Shown here: positions 54,167 through 62,722 of the stretch, piece after piece | How positions within the stretch are numbered: position 1 is the first letter of the stretch | How the letters are laid out: every line of letters begins with the position of its first letter | Assembly: GCA_016703265.1 (NCBI GenBank) | Contig: JADJCK010000009.1 | Coordinates: forward strand, 314,999-378,998 | From: a bacterium | GTDB taxonomy: Bacteria; Krumholzibacteriota; Krumholzibacteriia; LZORAL124-64-63 | Reading direction: 5' to 3' | Length of the DNA stretch: 64,000 nt | Notes under the pieces: generated by a model | Database searches by the model: none | The model's input: the letters and a program-made list of their open reading frames with translations, nothing else | What the model was told of the DNA's origin: nothing | Made by a program: the position numbers and the translations under genes

Positions 54167-56346
54167 CACCCCACCCCCAGCTTCAGCAGCATCCCCACCT
54201 GGTACACGCCGAAGGTGATGACCCAGGCCAGCGCCGTCAGGCCCAGGGTCTGCGCCAGCGCGAACTTCACGCTGCCGGACTCCTGCCTGGTGATGGCGAA
54301 GGTGGCGATGCACGGCGTGGCGATGAGCGCGAACATCATGATGCACAGGCCCACCAGCGGCGTGTAGCGCGCACGCAGCTGTTCACGCAGCTGGTCGGAG
54401 GTCTCGTCGGCCTCGCCCACCGCGAACACGATGCCCATCTGCGCCACGAACACTTCCTTGGCGGCGGTGGCGCCCACCAGCGCGGTGCCGATGCGCCAGT
54501 CGAAGCCCAGCGGGCTGATCAGCGGCTCGAGCACATGACCCACGCGACCGGCCACCGAGTAGGTCAACTCGGCCGACTGCCGCTGCGCCGGGTCGACGAT
54601 CTGCTCGTAGGGCACGCCCGCCGGCAGTCCGCTATCGGCCGGCGGCACCCAGCCCGCGGGCGGCTTGGGATAGAAGGTCAGGCACCAGAGGATGATCGAA
54701 GCGCCGAGGATCACGGTGCCGGCCTTCTTCACGTACAGCCAGGCCCGCGTCCACATCTGGATGAGCAGGCTGCGCGCGGTCGGCAGGCGGTACGGCGGCA
54801 GCTCCATCACGAACGGCGTGTTCTCGCCGCGGAACAGCGTCGCCCGCAGCAGCCGCGCGCCCAGCAGCGCCAGCACAATGCCCGTCACGTAGATGATCCA
54901 CAACACCGGCCCCTGCGAGCGCGGCGCGAAGAAGGCGGGAATCATCAGCGCATAGATGGGCAACCGCGCGCCGCAGCTCATCAGCGGCAGCACCATCATG
55001 GTGATGAGCCGGTCGCGCCTGCTCTCGAGCGTGCGCGTCGCCATGATCGCCGGGATGGTGCAGCCGAACCCGATCAGCAGCGGGATGAAGCTCTTGCCGT
55101 GCAGCCCCACCTTGCTCATGAACCGGTCCATGACGAAGGCCGCGCGCGCCATGTACCCGGTGCCTTCCAGCACGGCAATGGCCATGAACAGCAGCACGAT
55201 GTTCGGCAGGAAGACGATGACGCCGCCGACGCCGCCGATGATGCCGTCGACCAGCAGCGACTGCAGGTGGCTCTGCGTACCGACCGGCCACAGCCCCGTG
55301 ATGAAATTGCCCAGCACGCTGAAGCCGCGGTCGATCAGGTCCATCAGCGGATTGCCCAGCGAGAACGTGAGCGTGAACACCACGTACATCATCGCCAGGA
55401 AGATGGGCACGCCCCACACCGGGTGCATGGCCACGCGGTCGATGCGGTCGCTCATCTCCACGCCGCGACCGGTCGTGACCTGGCGGCAGACCTCGCTGCA
55501 CAGCCGCCCGATGTACTCGTAGCGCAGCCGCGCCAGCAGGATGTCGGGATCGTCGGTGGTGGTGGTGGCGAACTCGGCGGCGATGACGGCGGCGCCGTGG
55601 CGCACGCTGTCGGCCATCGCCCCCTCGAGAACGTGACTGTCGTTCTCCAGCAGCTTCAGCGCCTGCCAGCGCCGATGCGGCGACTCGGGCAGCAGTTCCT
55701 CGATGCGCGCCACCGCCGACTCGACCGTGGGCCCGTAGTTCACGTGCCCGCCGATGGCCCGCTGCGGCGCCGCCAGCGAACCGAGCCCCGGCCCGGCGTC
55801 GCGGCACTGGTCGGCGGTGCCCGGCAGGTGCACGCGGCTGTTGGCCGCCTCGAGCACGGCGCCGATGATGCCGTCCATCCCCTGGTTGCGGTTGCCGACG
55901 GCCGGCACCACGGGCACACCCAGGCGCTGCGACAGGCGATGGTGATCGATGATCATCCCGCGGTCGCGCGCCGCATCCGACATGTTCAGCACCACGACCA
56001 GCGGCCGACCGATCTCCAGCAGCTCGGTGGTCAGGTACAGGTTGCGCTCGAGGTTCGAGGCATCGACCACGTTGATGACGACGTCGGGCGCATGGTTCAG
56101 CAGGTAGTCGCGGGCGACCAGTTCCTCTTCCGAGAACGCGGTGAGGCTGTAGGTGCCGGGCAGGTCGACCAGGTTCAGGCGCAGGTCGCCGCGGCGCACC
56201 AGGCCCTCTTTCCACTCCACGGTCACGCCGGGGTAGTTGCCCACGTGCTGCCGCGCGCCGGTCAGGTTGTTGAAGATGGTCGTCTTGCCGGAATTGGGAT
56301 TGCCGGCCACGGCCACGGTGAGGGTCCTGTCGAGGGTGCTCGTCAC
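54166..56346 (-). CDS. feoB: Ferrous iron transport protein B
   Basis: Inner-membrane Fe(II) transporter of 726 residues. The N-terminal GTPase domain has G1 AGNPNSGKTTIFN, the switch-region threonine in YPGVTVEWKEG, G3 DLPGTY and G4-like NMSD. The membrane part contains the gate motifs, for example FIPLLIGFGCTIPAIMATRT and STRSCGARLPIYALM-like LMSCGARLPIYALM, over about ten helices. It stands in dtxR-feoA-feoB order, 16 bases after feoA, and ends with a one-base overlap with the small Cys-rich gene. Confidence 0.96.
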   Translation of the reverse strand: MTSTLDRTLTVAVAGNPNSGKTTIFNNLTGARQHVGNYPGVTVEWKEGLVRRGDLRLNLVDLPGTYSLTAFSEEELVARDYLLNHAPDVVINVVDASNLERNLYLTTELLEIGRPLVVVLNMSDAARDRGMIIDHHRLSQRLGVPVVPAVGNRNQGMDGIIGAVLEAANSRVHLPGTADQCRDAGPGLGSLAAPQRAIGGHVNYGPTVESAVARIEELLPESPHRRWQALKLLENDSHVLEGAMADSVRHGAAVIAAEFATTTTDDPDILLARLRYEYIGRLCSEVCRQVTTGRGVEMSDRIDRVAMHPVWGVPIFLAMMYVVFTLTFSLGNPLMDLIDRGFSVLGNFITGLWPVGTQSHLQSLLVDGIIGGVGGVIVFLPNIVLLFMAIAVLEGTGYMARAAFVMDRFMSKVGLHGKSFIPLLIGFGCTIPAIMATRTLESRRDRLITMMVLPLMSCGARLPIYALMIPAFFAPRSQGPVLWIIYVTGIVLALLGARLLRATLFRGENTPFVMELPPYRLPTARSLLIQMWTRAWLYVKKAGTVILGASIILWCLTFYPKPPAGWVPPADSGLPAGVPYEQIVDPAQRQSAELTYSVAGRVGHVLEPLISPLGFDWRIGTALVGATAAKEVFVAQMGIVFAVGEADETSDQLREQLRARYTPLVGLCIMMFALIATPCIATFAITRQESGSVKFALAQTLGLTALAWVITFGVYQVGMLLKLGVG

Positions 56347-56362
56347 GTTGTCCCCGGCCTGC

Positions 56363-56578
56363 CTATTCCACGAGGATGCGCGCCGCCATGCCGCGCCCGA
56401 TCACGATGCGGCTTCCCCGCACCGCCACCACGAACGGACCCTGGCCCGAATTCTGGATCACTTCGAGTTCCGCCCCGGGCAACAGGCCCAGCGCCGCCAT
56501 CCGCCCCCGCAACTGGCGCCCGCCGTCGATCGACTTCAGCACCGCGCGCGTTCCCTCATGCACCATCGTCAGCGGCAT
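56363..56578 (-). CDS. feoA: Ferrous iron transport protein A
   Basis: Small SH3-like cytoplasmic protein of 71 residues, normal for FeoA, which regulates or assists FeoB. Typical residues are GGRQLRGRMAALGLLPGAELEVI and GPFVVAVRGSRIVIGRGMA (each matching the family pattern). The start MPLTMVHEG at 56578 is separated from the dtxR stop by a single base. Confidence 0.92.
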   Translation of the reverse strand: MPLTMVHEGTRAVLKSIDGGRQLRGRMAALGLLPGAELEVIQNSGQGPFVVAVRGSRIVIGRGMAARILVE

Positions 56579-56579
56579 G

Positions 56580-57137
56580 TCACTGCGCCTCCTTCGGGCG
56601 CGCGGCATCGACCGCATCCTTGGGCAAGAGATCGCTCAGCTGCATGTCGCCCCCGCACTCGTCGCGCCCGCACGTCCCGTTGTGGGAGCCCGGCGCACGG
56701 TTGCAGAAGAACCCGGCGGCATCATCCCAGCGCACATCGTTCTGTGGACAGCTCTCGAAGTACTCGACGAACCGCACCAGCCGGTTGAGCACCCCGCCGC
56801 TCACTGCATGCTCGAGCCGGCACGCCTCCGCGTCGGCCTCGGCATCGGGCAGCCCCAGCACATGGTTCAGGAACTTCGAGAGCGTCTCGTGCCGCCGCAC
56901 CACGCCCAGCGCCAGGGCCTCGCCCGCGTCGGTGAGCGTGATCACATCGTAGGGCGCGTAGTTGATGAGCTTCTTCTCGGACAGCGATCGCAGTGCCTGC
57001 GTGACCGACGAATTGTGCACACCCATGCGCAGGACAATGTCCTTGGCACGCGCCGCCCCTTTCGCCGCCACCGTATGGTAGATGGCCTCCAGGTAGTCCT
57101 CGAGGCTGGCGCTCAGCTGCAGCTCTTCCGCTCTCAT
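56580..57137 (-). CDS. DtxR/MntR-family metalloregulator with Cys-rich C-terminus
   Basis: Iron- or manganese-dependent repressor of 185 residues, first in the feo operon and probably its regulator. The winged-helix domain is seen in LSASLEDYLEAIY, the recognition helix MGVHNSSVTQALRSL, and the dimerisation helices in VVRRHETLSKFLNHVLGL and EACRLEHAVS, with the metal ligands typical of the family. No SH3 domain follows. Instead the last ~55 residues have cysteines at 130, 145, 156 and 161 (SCPQND, FFCNRAPG, TCGRDECGG), which could bind metal or an iron-sulfur cluster. The start at 57137 is the first that gives the full family N-terminus. Confidence 0.9.
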   Translation of the reverse strand: MRAEELQLSASLEDYLEAIYHTVAAKGAARAKDIVLRMGVHNSSVTQALRSLSEKKLINYAPYDVITLTDAGEALALGVVRRHETLSKFLNHVLGLPDAEADAEACRLEHAVSGGVLNRLVRFVEYFESCPQNDVRWDDAAGFFCNRAPGSHNGTCGRDECGGDMQLSDLLPKDAVDAARPKEAQ

Positions 57138-57177
57138 GACCGGCTCCCGGGCCCAATTTCGAAAATGCTGTTTCAAT

Positions 57178-57202
57178 GGCGACAAAACTTTTTTGTCTCG
57201 CC
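57178..57202. promoter_or_regulatory. Imperfect inverted repeat upstream of the feo operon
   Basis: GGCGACAAAA and TTTTGTCTCGCC pair with a two-base bulge, in the A+T-rich 184-base gap between the divergent dtxR and ECF sigma genes, 41 bases before the dtxR start. It could be an operator for the metalloregulator. It does not match the classical DtxR or MntR consensus that I know. Confidence 0.4.
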
Positions 57203-57321
57203 AAAGATCGGTCAAATACCGCCCGGAGTAAAGAAAATTCTCATGGGAGGCAACCCCTGGCCGCTCCAGAGTGTCGTTGGGGATGACACGGGACTCCGGA
57301 AGCCCAGCCGTCAGGAAACCA

Positions 57322-57861
57322 GTGGACGATCATGAGCTCACCCGCCGGATCCTGTCCGGCGACGCGCAAGCCGAACGGCATCTCTACGATGCGCATGTCG
57401 ACCGGATCTACCGGTTGGCCTTTCGCATGAGCGGGGACGCGACACTGGCCGAGGACCTGACCCAGGATGCTTTCCTGCGGGCCTTCGACCGGCTGTCCGG
57501 CTGGCGCGGTGACGGTCCCCTCGGCGCCTGGCTGCACCGCGTGGCGGTGACGGTGATCCTGGGCGGCCTGCGCCGCCGCGGCCGGGTGCGGCGGCACGAG
57601 ACGGCGGTCGACGAGATCGAGCAGCTTCCGGTCGCCTCGCCGGAGCCCGAGCGCGACCCCGCACTCGGCCGGCGGCTGGAGCGGGCGGTGGCCGCACTCG
57701 ACGATGTGCATCGCCTGGCGTTCGTGATGCACGAACTCGAAGGGTTCACCCACGAGGAGATCGCGGCGGCCAGCGGCGCCCCGGTCGGCACCATCAAGGC
57801 GCGCCTGTCGCGGGCGCGCGGCAAGCTGCGGCTGGCCCTGGTCGCGGGAGTGGAACGATGA
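57322..57861 (+). CDS. ECF sigma factor
   Basis: Extracytoplasmic-function sigma factor of 179 residues. Region 2 includes RLAFRMSGDATLAEDLTQDAFLRAF with the conserved D-x-x-Q-D-x-F helix. Region 4 is HRLAFVMHELEGFTHEEIAAASGAPVGTIKARLSRAR (quoted here by its ends GFTHEEIAAASG and GTIKARLSRAR). The GTG start at 57322 has AGGA five bases upstream; earlier GTG and ATG codons lack one. It overlaps the next gene by four bases (ATGA), typical for a sigma/anti-sigma pair. Confidence 0.9.
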   Translation: MDDHELTRRILSGDAQAERHLYDAHVDRIYRLAFRMSGDATLAEDLTQDAFLRAFDRLSGWRGDGPLGAWLHRVAVTVILGGLRRRGRVRRHETAVDEIEQLPVASPEPERDPALGRRLERAVAALDDVHRLAFVMHELEGFTHEEIAAASGAPVGTIKARLSRARGKLRLALVAGVER

Positions 57862-58475
57862 ACGACGACCGCCTTCTCAACGAATCCCTGCGCGCGCTGC
57901 CGCAACCGCCGGCAACGCCGCGAGAGCGCATGTGGTCGCAGATCGCGGCCGCGCGCACGACCACGGAACGCCCGCTCCCGTCGGCCCGACGCGCCGGCGC
58001 CTGGCGCTGGGCAGGCGGCGGTGCCGCATTGGCAGCGGTACTGGTGCTCGGCGTGGCGGTCGGCCGCTGGACCGCGCCGCCGGCACCGCAGTCCACGCAG
58101 GCCACTGAGGCCACACAGTCCCCGGGCCCGACGCTCGCCGAGCGCCGCGCGTCAGGCTACCGCGAAGCGACGTCGCAGCTGTTCGGCCGCGCCGAGATGC
58201 GCCTGGCCGGCTTCCAGGCCCAACCCGCGCACGAAGAATCGGCGGCCGCGACCGCCGACTGGGCGACCGGCCTGCTCACGCAGACGCGCCTGCTGCTCGA
58301 TTCCCCCGCCGCCGACGACCCGGACGCGCGCCGCCTCCTGCGCGAACTCGAGCTTGTGCTCGCACAGATCGCCGCCCTGCCCGAACGCGGCAGCGCCGGC
58401 GAGGCCGCGCGCATCGCCGACGGTCTTCACGAACGTGCCACTCTCCAGCGCCTGCGCGTAGCCGGCGCCCTCTAG
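57858..58475 (+). CDS. Membrane protein in anti-sigma position
   Basis: A 205-residue protein with a short cytoplasmic N-terminus (~48 residues), one transmembrane helix (WAGGGAALAAVLVLGVAVG) and an Ala-rich helical domain outside. Its position and ATGA overlap suggest it is the anti-sigma factor for the ECF gene, and MNDDRLLNESLRALP is a plausible sigma-binding segment. The zinc-binding His-x3-Cys-x2-Cys motif of ZAS anti-sigma factors is absent, so it would belong to another type. The sensor-domain ligand is unknown. Confidence 0.75.
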   Translation: MNDDRLLNESLRALPQPPATPRERMWSQIAAARTTTERPLPSARRAGAWRWAGGGAALAAVLVLGVAVGRWTAPPAPQSTQATEATQSPGPTLAERRASGYREATSQLFGRAEMRLAGFQAQPAHEESAAATADWATGLLTQTRLLLDSPAADDPDARRLLRELELVLAQIAALPERGSAGEAARIADGLHERATLQRLRVAGAL

Positions 58476-58487
58476 CGAAAGGACACG

Positions 58488-59942
58488 ATGATGCGCACGA
58501 ACTGTATCCCGACGAGACTCGTGCTGGCCGTGCTCGCGCTGAGCGCCGCCTGCTCCCTGCGAACGGCACCGGCCGCTGCGGCACCCCCGCGAGCACCGGC
58601 ACCGGCCGCTGCTGCCGGCACGCCGGCACCGGCAGCGCCACCGGCGCCCCGCACGCCTGGCCCGGCGCCTGCCGGCACCCCCGCTCCCGGGCACTTCGAC
58701 GACGAGAAGGCTGCCCTCGCCGCAGCCCGCGCCGAACTCGACGCCGCCCGCCAGGCACTCAACCGCGAGGACTTCGCGCGCGCCGCGGCGCTGCTCGAGG
58801 CGCGGCGCGAACAGATCCTGCAGACGCGGGAGGCCGGCAACGCGCTCTACTGGGAAGCCTTCGCCCGCTATCGCCTCGATCGCACCTCCGAACTCCGGCG
58901 CGCGGCCGAGCTGCTGCGCCGCCAGCAGGCCGACTTCGACGGCGCCGAAACCGCCCGCGACGGCGAAGCCCTGCTGGCGCGCGTCTACGCGGAGCTCGCC
59001 CAGCGCGGCGAAGTCGACGCCGCCCGCGAAGTGCGCGAACTGTCGGGCAACGACGACCAGCGCGAGGAAACGCGCATCCAGGCCCTGCACGCTCTGCTGG
59101 AGATGGACCCGGACCGCGCCCTGCCCGTGCTCGCGGACATCCTGCGCGGCAAGCGCCCGGCCAGCCCCTCGTACCGCCGCAACGCCGTCTTCCTGCTCTG
59201 CCGCACCGACGACCCGCGCGCCGAGGACCTGCTCATCGAACTGGCCGGCGGCAATACCGATGCCGACCTCCTGTCGGAAGTCGTGATCTGCCTGTCGATG
59301 AAGGATTCGGACCGCTCGCTGGACGCCATCGTCGCCGTCTTCAACCGCGCCGAGGACCCGCGCGTCAGCGAATCGGCCGCGCATGCGATCGGCCGCCACG
59401 GCGGCGACCGCGCCTTCGCCGTGCTGACATCACTGGTGCGCGACCGCGGCGCCGACATCGAGCGTCGTCGCCAGGCCCTGTTCAGCCTCTCGAACAGCGG
59501 CCGCGACAAGGAGGTCAGCGCCCTGGCCCAGCAGGTCCTGCGCGACGAGTCCGACAGCGAACTGCTGCAGGTCGCCCTGCTGACGCTCTCGCGCCTGGAC
59601 GACGCGGTGCCCGAGAACGTGTTCCTCAGCATCATCGAGAACCCGCGCGCCGATGACGAACTGCGCGCCCAGGCCCTGCACTTCGCCGCACAGAACGGCA
59701 AGCTGAGCGTACCCCAGCTGCGCGGCGTCTACGACCGCGCCGCCGGCAGCGAGCTGAAGATGCAGGTCTGCCACGTCCTGACCCAGGTCGAGGACCGCAA
59801 CCAGGCGCTCGACCTGTTGCTGGTGATCGCCCGCAAGGAGACCGACCCCGAGATCCGCCAGGCCGCCGTCTACTGGGTCAGCGAATTCGAGGACGACCCG
59901 CGCGCGGCGGCGTTCCTGCTCGAGGTGATCGAGCAGGAGTAG
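58488..59942 (+). CDS. HEAT-repeat exported protein
   Basis: A 484-residue protein with a signal peptide (TRLVLAVLALSAACS, possibly a lipobox) and a long Ala-Pro linker up to about residue 65. An N-terminal helical part (~70-160) is followed by about eight HEAT-like repeats of ~31-35 residues, such as PSYRRNAVFLLCRTDDPRAE, EVVICLSMKDSDRSLDAIV and IERRRQALFSLSNSGRDKEV. HEAT repeats bind other proteins. It follows the anti-sigma-like gene by 12 bases and is probably part of the same operon, perhaps a signalling partner. Confidence 0.83.
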   Translation: MMRTNCIPTRLVLAVLALSAACSLRTAPAAAAPPRAPAPAAAAGTPAPAAPPAPRTPGPAPAGTPAPGHFDDEKAALAAARAELDAARQALNREDFARAAALLEARREQILQTREAGNALYWEAFARYRLDRTSELRRAAELLRRQQADFDGAETARDGEALLARVYAELAQRGEVDAAREVRELSGNDDQREETRIQALHALLEMDPDRALPVLADILRGKRPASPSYRRNAVFLLCRTDDPRAEDLLIELAGGNTDADLLSEVVICLSMKDSDRSLDAIVAVFNRAEDPRVSESAAHAIGRHGGDRAFAVLTSLVRDRGADIERRRQALFSLSNSGRDKEVSALAQQVLRDESDSELLQVALLTLSRLDDAVPENVFLSIIENPRADDELRAQALHFAAQNGKLSVPQLRGVYDRAAGSELKMQVCHVLTQVEDRNQALDLLLVIARKETDPEIRQAAVYWVSEFEDDPRAAAFLLEVIEQE

Positions 59943-59945
59943 GCG

Positions 59946-59961
59946 GGCCGCGGTCGCGGCC
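59946..59961 (+). terminator. Short GC hairpin after the HEAT gene
   Basis: GGCCGC pairs with GCGGCC around a GGTC loop, starting four bases after the stop codon. It is a candidate 3'-end structure. No T-run follows. Confidence 0.4.
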
Positions 59962-60056
59962 GACGTCCGCAGGCAGGAACAGGCGCCGTCCCGGGGCAGC
60001 GGGGCGGCGCTGCTGTTTCGGAGCGGATTGGCGATGGTGCGAGGCAAGGCTGGGAG

Positions 60057-60070
60057 TTGCGCCGGCGCAA
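60057..60070. repeat. Palindrome copy 5
   Basis: Perfect 14-bp core with outer flanks AG and GT, 114 bases after the HEAT gene stop and 220 bases before the HNH gene start. Confidence 0.9.
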
Positions 60071-60289
60071 GTCTGGCGGGCTGGGCGTCCGGGCTGGTCC
60101 TGCAAGCAGGGCGCGCAGGCCGAGCTCATGGGCTGGTCGTTTGGGCCAACCGTCCCGGCAAGGCGAACGGGCGGCCGCGCCACCATACTGTATACCGTAT
60201 TATTTCCAGACATACACATTTTTTATTGCCATATAGAACAACTATCGCTATATTTTCGTCTCACCTCCTCCCCGAAAGCCGAGCCCCAC

Positions 60290-61428
60290 ATGGCCACCGC
60301 CGTGCTCCCCACCTATTCCCCAAACCAGCCCGCCGCCGCGGTCGACGCCGCCCTGCGCCAGGCCCTGGCCGCCTGCGACCGCGCTCGCGAATGCGCCGTC
60401 CTCTGGTTCGCCGAGGTGCAGCGCCGCGAGCTCTTCCGCGCGCTGGGCCACCCTTCACTGGAACTGTATGCGGTCCACGAACTGGGCTTCAGCCGCAACC
60501 GCTACTGGCAGTTCAAGCGCCTGGCCGACGACCTCGACCGGTTGCCCGAACTGCGTGAAGCCGTAGCCACCGGCGAGCTCGGCTGGACCAAGGCCCAGCA
60601 GGTGGCCCGCGTGGCCGGCGAGACTACCCAGGCCGCTTGGGTCGCGAAGGCGAAGGTGACCGGCCGACGCGAGCTCGAGCGTGAGGTGTTGGAGGCACGG
60701 AAGCGGCGACGCCGAGGCGGAACCGCGAGCGCTGGTCAGCTGGAGTTGGGGGCGGCAGTTGCGCCGGCGCAACTCCTCGCCGAGGGGGAAAATCTGGCCA
60801 GTGAACACGTCGACGCCACCGGACAATTCGGCGCCAGCAACAACACCGCTGCCGAAGACCCACTCACCACCATTACCCTCCGCGCCGATGGCCTGCAGCT
60901 CGCGCGGTTCGAGGCGCTCGTCGAACGCGCCCGCAAGCGCGGCCTCGTGCCGCGCACGGCCGACCGCATGGACCTGGTCCTCGCAGCGTTGGAATCATTG
61001 GTCGAGGGCCCGGCCGACGCCGACGCCAGCCCCCGCGCGAAAGGCCCCGCCGCCCGCATCGTCATCCACCAGTGCCCCGACTGCGGGCAGGCCGCGGCCG
61101 TGACCGCGCGCGGCGAGCGAAAACTTGCGCCGGCGCAAGTCGCGGCCGCCGGGTGCGACGCGCGCGTGGAACAGGCAGGCCGGCGCAATCACGCCACGAT
61201 CCCGTCAAAGTGAGAAGCGCAGTGCTCGCCCGCGACCGGCATCGCTGCGCCACGCCGGGGTGTGGCGCAGCGCGTTTCCTCGAGGTGCATCACGTGATTC
61301 CACGCGGACGGGGCGGGTCGAACAAGGCAGATAATCTGGTCACGCTGTGCTCGCGGTGCCATCGGTTCGCGCATGAACAGACGGGACTTGCGCCGGCGCA
61401 AGTCGGGGCGGCGGGGCTCGCGCCGTAA
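60290..61428 (+). CDS. HNH endonuclease with in-frame palindromes; frame broken near 61209
   Basis: Homing- or restriction-like HNH nuclease, ~379 codons if the frame is restored. The N-terminal helical half resembles the DUF222-type region of HNH proteins (LGFSRNRYWQFKRLADDLDRLP, GELGWTKAQQVARVAGE). The HNH domain has two Cys pairs (CATPGC and CSRC) around EVHHVIPRGRGG and DNLVTLCSRCHRF. The first frame ends at TIPSK and a TGA at 61211, and the HNH domain continues in another frame from VRSAVLARDRHRC. Adding one G restores IPSK-VRSAV, so a single-base deletion or sequencing error is likely. Three palindromes in the gene all encode LAPAQ(L/V)-type insertions. Confidence 0.8.
60757..60774. repeat. 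Palindrome copy 6 (perfect 18 bp), inside the HNH gene
   Basis: AGTTGCGCCGGCGCAACT, a perfect 18-bp palindrome that differs from copy 3 in the second base pair only. It is read in frame as VAPAQL in the HNH protein between its two domains. Confidence 0.92.
61123..61140. repeat. Palindrome copy 7 (perfect 18 bp), inside the HNH gene
   Basis: ACTTGCGCCGGCGCAAGT, read in frame as LAPAQV, about 70 bases before the frame break and the HNH domain. Confidence 0.92.
61386..61403. repeat. Palindrome copy 8 (perfect 18 bp), at the HNH gene 3' end
   Basis: ACTTGCGCCGGCGCAAGT, read in frame as LAPAQV just after the HNH domain and eight codons before the stop. Confidence 0.92.
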
Positions 61429-61490
61429 GAGGTCAGCGCTGGGCGCCAGGTCGTGGGGGAGCATGGCAAGCGGGCCGGAGGCAACCTCCG

Positions 61491-62691
61491 TCACCGCGAC
61501 GCCGGTATCTCCCCAAACGCCCCCAAAGCCCTCTCGAACACCCCCAGCGACCAGGCGATGGCCATCCCGAAATTCGTGATCGGGACGCCGGCCTCGCGGG
61601 CCAGCAGGATGCGCGAGAGCATCTCGCGGCGGTTCCACATGCAGGCGCCGCAGTGGACGATCAGCTTAAAAGAAGCCAAATCAGCTGGCCAGTCGCGGCC
61701 CTGCGAGTTGGTGATCGCCAGGTCGCCGCCCACGTGCTGGTTCAGCCAGCGGGGAGTTTTTCGCGGGCGATGTCGTCGGTGATGGGGTGGTGGGTACAGG
61801 CGTCGATGATGAGGACGCGGTCGCCGGGCTTCAAGGCGCCAATCGCGCGGGCGCCGCGCGCGAAGCTCGGCGAGGTCGCCCTTCCAGCGGCTCATCAGGA
61901 TGGAAAAACCGGTCAAGGGAATTTCAGCAGGCACGATGGCCGCCACCTGGGCGAAGGCCTGCGAGTCGGTGACGACGGGGGCGGGCGCACACCGCAGTGA
62001 CGCCAGCGCGTCGGCCAGCGCGTCTTCCGCCCAGCCACCACGCACCAGGCGCCCGGGTCGAGCAGGTCGCGGATCACCTGCACCTGCGGCAGGATGATGC
62101 GTCCCTTAGGCGCCTCCTGGTCGATGGGAATCACGAGTACGACCGTCTGGCCGGCGCGCACCAGGCCGCCGAGGATGCTGGGCGGGTTGATCCAGTCCTC
62201 GGGAGCCAGGCGGATCAGTTCGCGGCCCAGGGCGTCGAGGCCCTCGCCGGTGGCGGCGACCGTGGCCCACGCAGGAAACTCGCGCCCGGACAGCGCAGCC
62301 GGCATGGGGGCCAGGTCGGCCTTGTTCCAGACGGCGATGACGGGGTGCCGCGGCAGGTCAGTTCGGCGACCAGTTCGTCCTCGAAGGGGCCCCAGCCGTC
62401 GTCGGCGGCGACGACAGGCCAGTCGGTGCGGTCGAGGATGCGGCGCGTCTTCTCGATCCGCAGCGCGCGCCGGTGGCCCTCGTCATCGACGTCGGCGGTG
62501 TCGATGAACACCACGGGGCCCAGCGGCAGCAGTTCCATGGGCTTCTCGACCGGGTCGGTGGTGGTGCCGGCCACTTCCGAGACGATGGCCACCTGCTGGC
62601 GCACCAGCGCGTTCAGCAGCGACGACTTGCCCACGTTGCGCCGGCCGAAGAGGCCGATGTGGAGCCGCAGTCCCCGGGGTGTTGCCTGCAT
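61491..62691 (-). CDS. hydF: [FeFe]-hydrogenase maturation GTPase HydF, frame broken by indels
   Basis: HydF is the scaffold GTPase on which the H-cluster precursor is assembled. The N-terminal G domain is clear: HIGLFGRRNVGKSSLLNALV, VAGTTTDPVEKPMELLPLGP (with its DTAD G3 motif), then NKADLAP in another frame. The cluster-binding ACTHHP lies in a third stretch that is out of frame with its surroundings, and VHCGACMWNRREMLSRIL near the end is in frame with the stop at 61491. Frame changes are needed near 62344 (a GGGG run), ~62040, ~61870 and ~61750 (GGGGAGTTTTT). All conserved parts are present and in order, so sequencing indels are more likely than decay. It follows hydG by 31 bases. Confidence 0.88.
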
Positions 62692-62722
62692 CGTCGAGTC
62701 CTTCCCGGCGGCCGTGCCGCCC

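Larger units (their letters stand above)
59943..60289. other. Intergenic region with hairpin, palindrome and A+T-rich promoter
   Basis: This 347-base gap holds a hairpin at 59946-59961 (GGCCGC-GGTC-GCGGCC) just after the HEAT gene stop and palindrome copy 5 at 60057-60070. From about 60180 the sequence is strikingly A+T-rich, with ATAC-N8-GTAT at 60185-60200, and probably holds the HNH gene promoter. No gene is seen in it. Confidence 0.5.

Noticed and set aside
60185..60200. ATAC-N8-GTAT inverted repeat in the A+T-rich stretch before the HNH gene.
   Set aside because: Short and in very A+T-rich DNA, so it can easily arise by chance; mentioned only as part of the promoter region.
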